From assembly GCA_009741485.1 (NCBI GenBank), contig CM019227.1, positions 18,270,096-18,334,095 of the forward strand: a stretch of 64,000 nucleotides of DNA, read 5' to 3'. Numbering within the stretch: the stretch's first letter is position 1; each line of letters opens with the position of its first letter. The stretch comes from Malurus cyaneus samueli (lineage: Eukaryota > Chordata > Aves > Passeriformes > Maluridae). The notes beneath the pieces are model-generated. The model searched no databases. It worked only from the letters and a program-made list of their open reading frames with translations, and was not told where the DNA came from. Positions 62,150 through 64,000 of this stretch are shown here, in pieces. The position numbers and the translations under genes were made by a program.

Positions 62150-62340
62150 ATCCCGCTCCCCGCTCTCCTTGCAAGCCGTGTAACTCCTGATTATTAAGGG
62201 CACTCGGCACCGGGGAGGTCAGATGGGGCCTTTCTGCTTGGGTTGCTCTCCTAATGAAACGTCCGACTGCCTTCACCGGCGATCTGCTCACGCGAGTCCC
62301 TGACAATAGAAAGTTTGTGGAGGATTTTGGATGCTTTCCC
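62150..62340. promoter_or_regulatory. Motif cluster, enhancer candidate
   Basis: A mix of CpG and AT-rich words: GATTATTAAGG, CTAATGAAAC (about 62251-62260) and ACAATAG (62303-62309, SOX-like). It is repeat-free. Confidence 0.25.
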
Positions 62341-62439
62341 CGTGGTCGTGTGGTGGTTGCAGAGGTCTGACTGGTTTCCCCACTGAAAAATGCGGTGATA
62401 CATTGGGCAAAGGGAACTGTCCTGCGGGGACAAGAGGGC

Positions 62440-62810
62440 AGGTTAATTTTAATGTATTTACGTCTCTGTGTTTGTGTAATAATCAAAGAGATCAATGGTT
62501 TTCTGCAGGTTTGGAGAGGCGATGAGTATTTGCAATTGTGAAAAAATACAAACCAGGAGAAGGGTGAAATTTAGCAGTAAGACAGTATTATCCTTGTTAT
62601 CCATATTTTTTTCTCTCTAAATCCTTCTTAATGGAAGTGAAAACTAAACTGAGCTGTTGAATTGCCAGAGGAGGTGAGTTACTGAGATGCCTAATGGCGT
62701 CAACTAGGAATATACTTCCTCACGCCAGGGAATGCGTGTTTATAGGAATTTTGGCAATTAAATCAAAGGTCACACAACAAGGAACAGTTCACAGTGGTCA
62801 GAGGCTTCTT
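62440..62810. promoter_or_regulatory. Long AT-rich motif cluster, strongest enhancer candidate
   Basis: The longest repeat-free AT-rich island in the downstream half. It has ATCAAAG (TCF/LEF-like) at 62482-62488 and 62762-62768, the second overlapping the nuclear-receptor-like CAAAGGTCA at 62764-62772. TGTTTAT (forkhead-like) is at 62737-62743 and several TAAT cores are present. This composition is typical of ultraconserved-type vertebrate elements, but conservation was not tested. Confidence 0.35.
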
Positions 62811-63473
62811 TAAAAAAAGGCAAGGAAATCAGGTCAGTGAGGCCCAGATGTGCATCAGAGTGGTGGCAAATCCTGGGACTGGCACGGGGAGAAATTTTTG
62901 GCACCCACTGGATGCTGTTGCCCCACTCTCACTCCTTCATGGAGAGGATTTGAATTCTCCTCTGTGAAAATCTGGGCTAGGAGGTTGTGGATGTGCCACC
63001 TCTCATCCCCTCAGGCCTTCCCACCCTTTTCTAGAGATCCCAAGGAATTACAGGGCACTGCCCAACACAGAGGCAGTGAGGGAACCCTGATTTGGAGAAG
63101 GGATGCAGAAAGACCTCCCCCCACCCCCTGCACGGGGCATCTTGGGCACTGTCACAGTGGCAGTTCCTGGCACCGTGCAGCACGCAGGACCCGCAGGAGC
63201 GTGGCTGCTCGGCCATTCCGCCTGGTCCTGCAGCACAGCACAGGTTAACGAGCTGCATTCCCACTAATAACATCCCTGCCTCCTCCCGGTGGCTTTGCCT
63301 CGGGCCTTTGTTACTCCTGCTGGTCATCCCTTGGCCAGTACAGAGCTCGCGGGGCAATTTGGTGGCCAAGTGCTACCTGCCTGATCGGCGTCCCTGCCTC
63401 CAGTTACAGCACCATCCCCTGGCTCCCGTCCCCATGCTGCAGCCCAGGCACTGCCCGGGGCTGAGCAGCTCAG

Positions 63474-63572
63474 CCCATTTTGGGGGGAAATGAAGCTGGA
63501 AACACTCCCCCATTTTGGGGGGAAATGAAGCTGGAAACACATTTCCCTATTTTGGGGGGAAATGAAGCAGGG
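63474..63572. repeat. 35-36-bp tandem repeat, about 2.7 units
   Basis: Units begin at 63474, 63509 and about 63545 and share 'ttttggggggaaatgaagc'. The first two are nearly identical and the third is partial. Confidence 0.92.
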
Positions 63573-64000
63573 AGGATCCCAGCTGGCAGCATCGCCCTCC
63601 ATCTGCAGTAAAAGCCCAACCAAGCACCGTTACCGAGTACCATGCAGAAGGCAGAGAGGTGCCTGCTGCCCATGGGTCAGCCCACAGCACTGCAGAGGTT
63701 CCTGCCCAAGAATAAATATGTGTTTCGAGACTAAATATATGTTTTGGAGAGAAATCTGCCCACAATGAGGCTGTGAAGAGGTGAAACGTGCTGCCTGGCG
63801 TGCTCTGGGTCCCTGCAGAGCAGCCTCCCCTCCTCTCTGCTGCGAGCAGGCTATCCCCCAGGAACAATCCCAGTTCCTCTCCTGAAGGCTCCAGTGTCCC
63901 TGCCTGCCGGCCCTGAGACAGGCAGTCCCATCCCTGTGAGAAGGCTTCTGCCTGCCAGAGCTCCTCCACACTCCCTGGAGTCCATCCCAATCAGCTTTTC

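Overview
The window looks like bird genomic DNA, probably from a passerine and probably from a GC-rich microchromosome-type region. The support is a compact GT-AG spliced vertebrate gene, many CR1 non-LTR retrotransposon fragments of avian type (about twenty, often with the terminal ATTCTGTGATTCTGTGA-like tail), CpG-rich blocks, and no bacterial or viral gene organisation. The species call is inference.

One protein-coding gene can be assembled with confidence: CAPN15 (calpain-15, also called SOLH), on the + strand. Eleven coding exons run from the ATG at 13454 to the stop at 25612-25614. They encode about 1091 residues: an N-terminal array of RanBP2-type zinc fingers, a calpain cysteine-protease core with Cys, His and Asn catalytic residues in place, and the conserved C-terminal SOL-homology region. 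Every junction is GT-AG and every phase closes. The exception lies inside the first coding exon, where two single bases appear to be missing (near 14370 and 14500). The 3' UTR probably runs to the AATAAA at 27344-27349.

Positions 1-13431 hold no recognisable coding exon, few CpGs, CR1 pieces and some AT-rich blocks. The first coding exon is preceded by a splice acceptor, so this stretch is probably the long 5'-UTR intron of CAPN15, with the promoter upstream of the window. Introns 14925-21269 carry CR1 copies and one AT-rich block that resembles an enhancer.

Positions 27.4-64 kb, about 36 kb downstream of CAPN15, contain no coding exon I recognise. They hold scattered CpG-rich blocks, several AT-rich islands dense in homeobox, SOX, FOX, TCF and AP-1-like motifs (enhancer candidates), CR1 copies, and three arrays of the same pentamer (CCCAT/ATGGG) within 5.5 kb. 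Near 55.25 kb a TATA box is followed by an apparent first exon with a good splice donor. In human, PRR35 and PIGQ follow CAPN15, and I do not see their coding sequence here. The region may be regulatory DNA, the 5' end of a neighbour, or a non-coding RNA locus. I found no mobile system, CRISPR array, viral gene or tRNA/rRNA gene.
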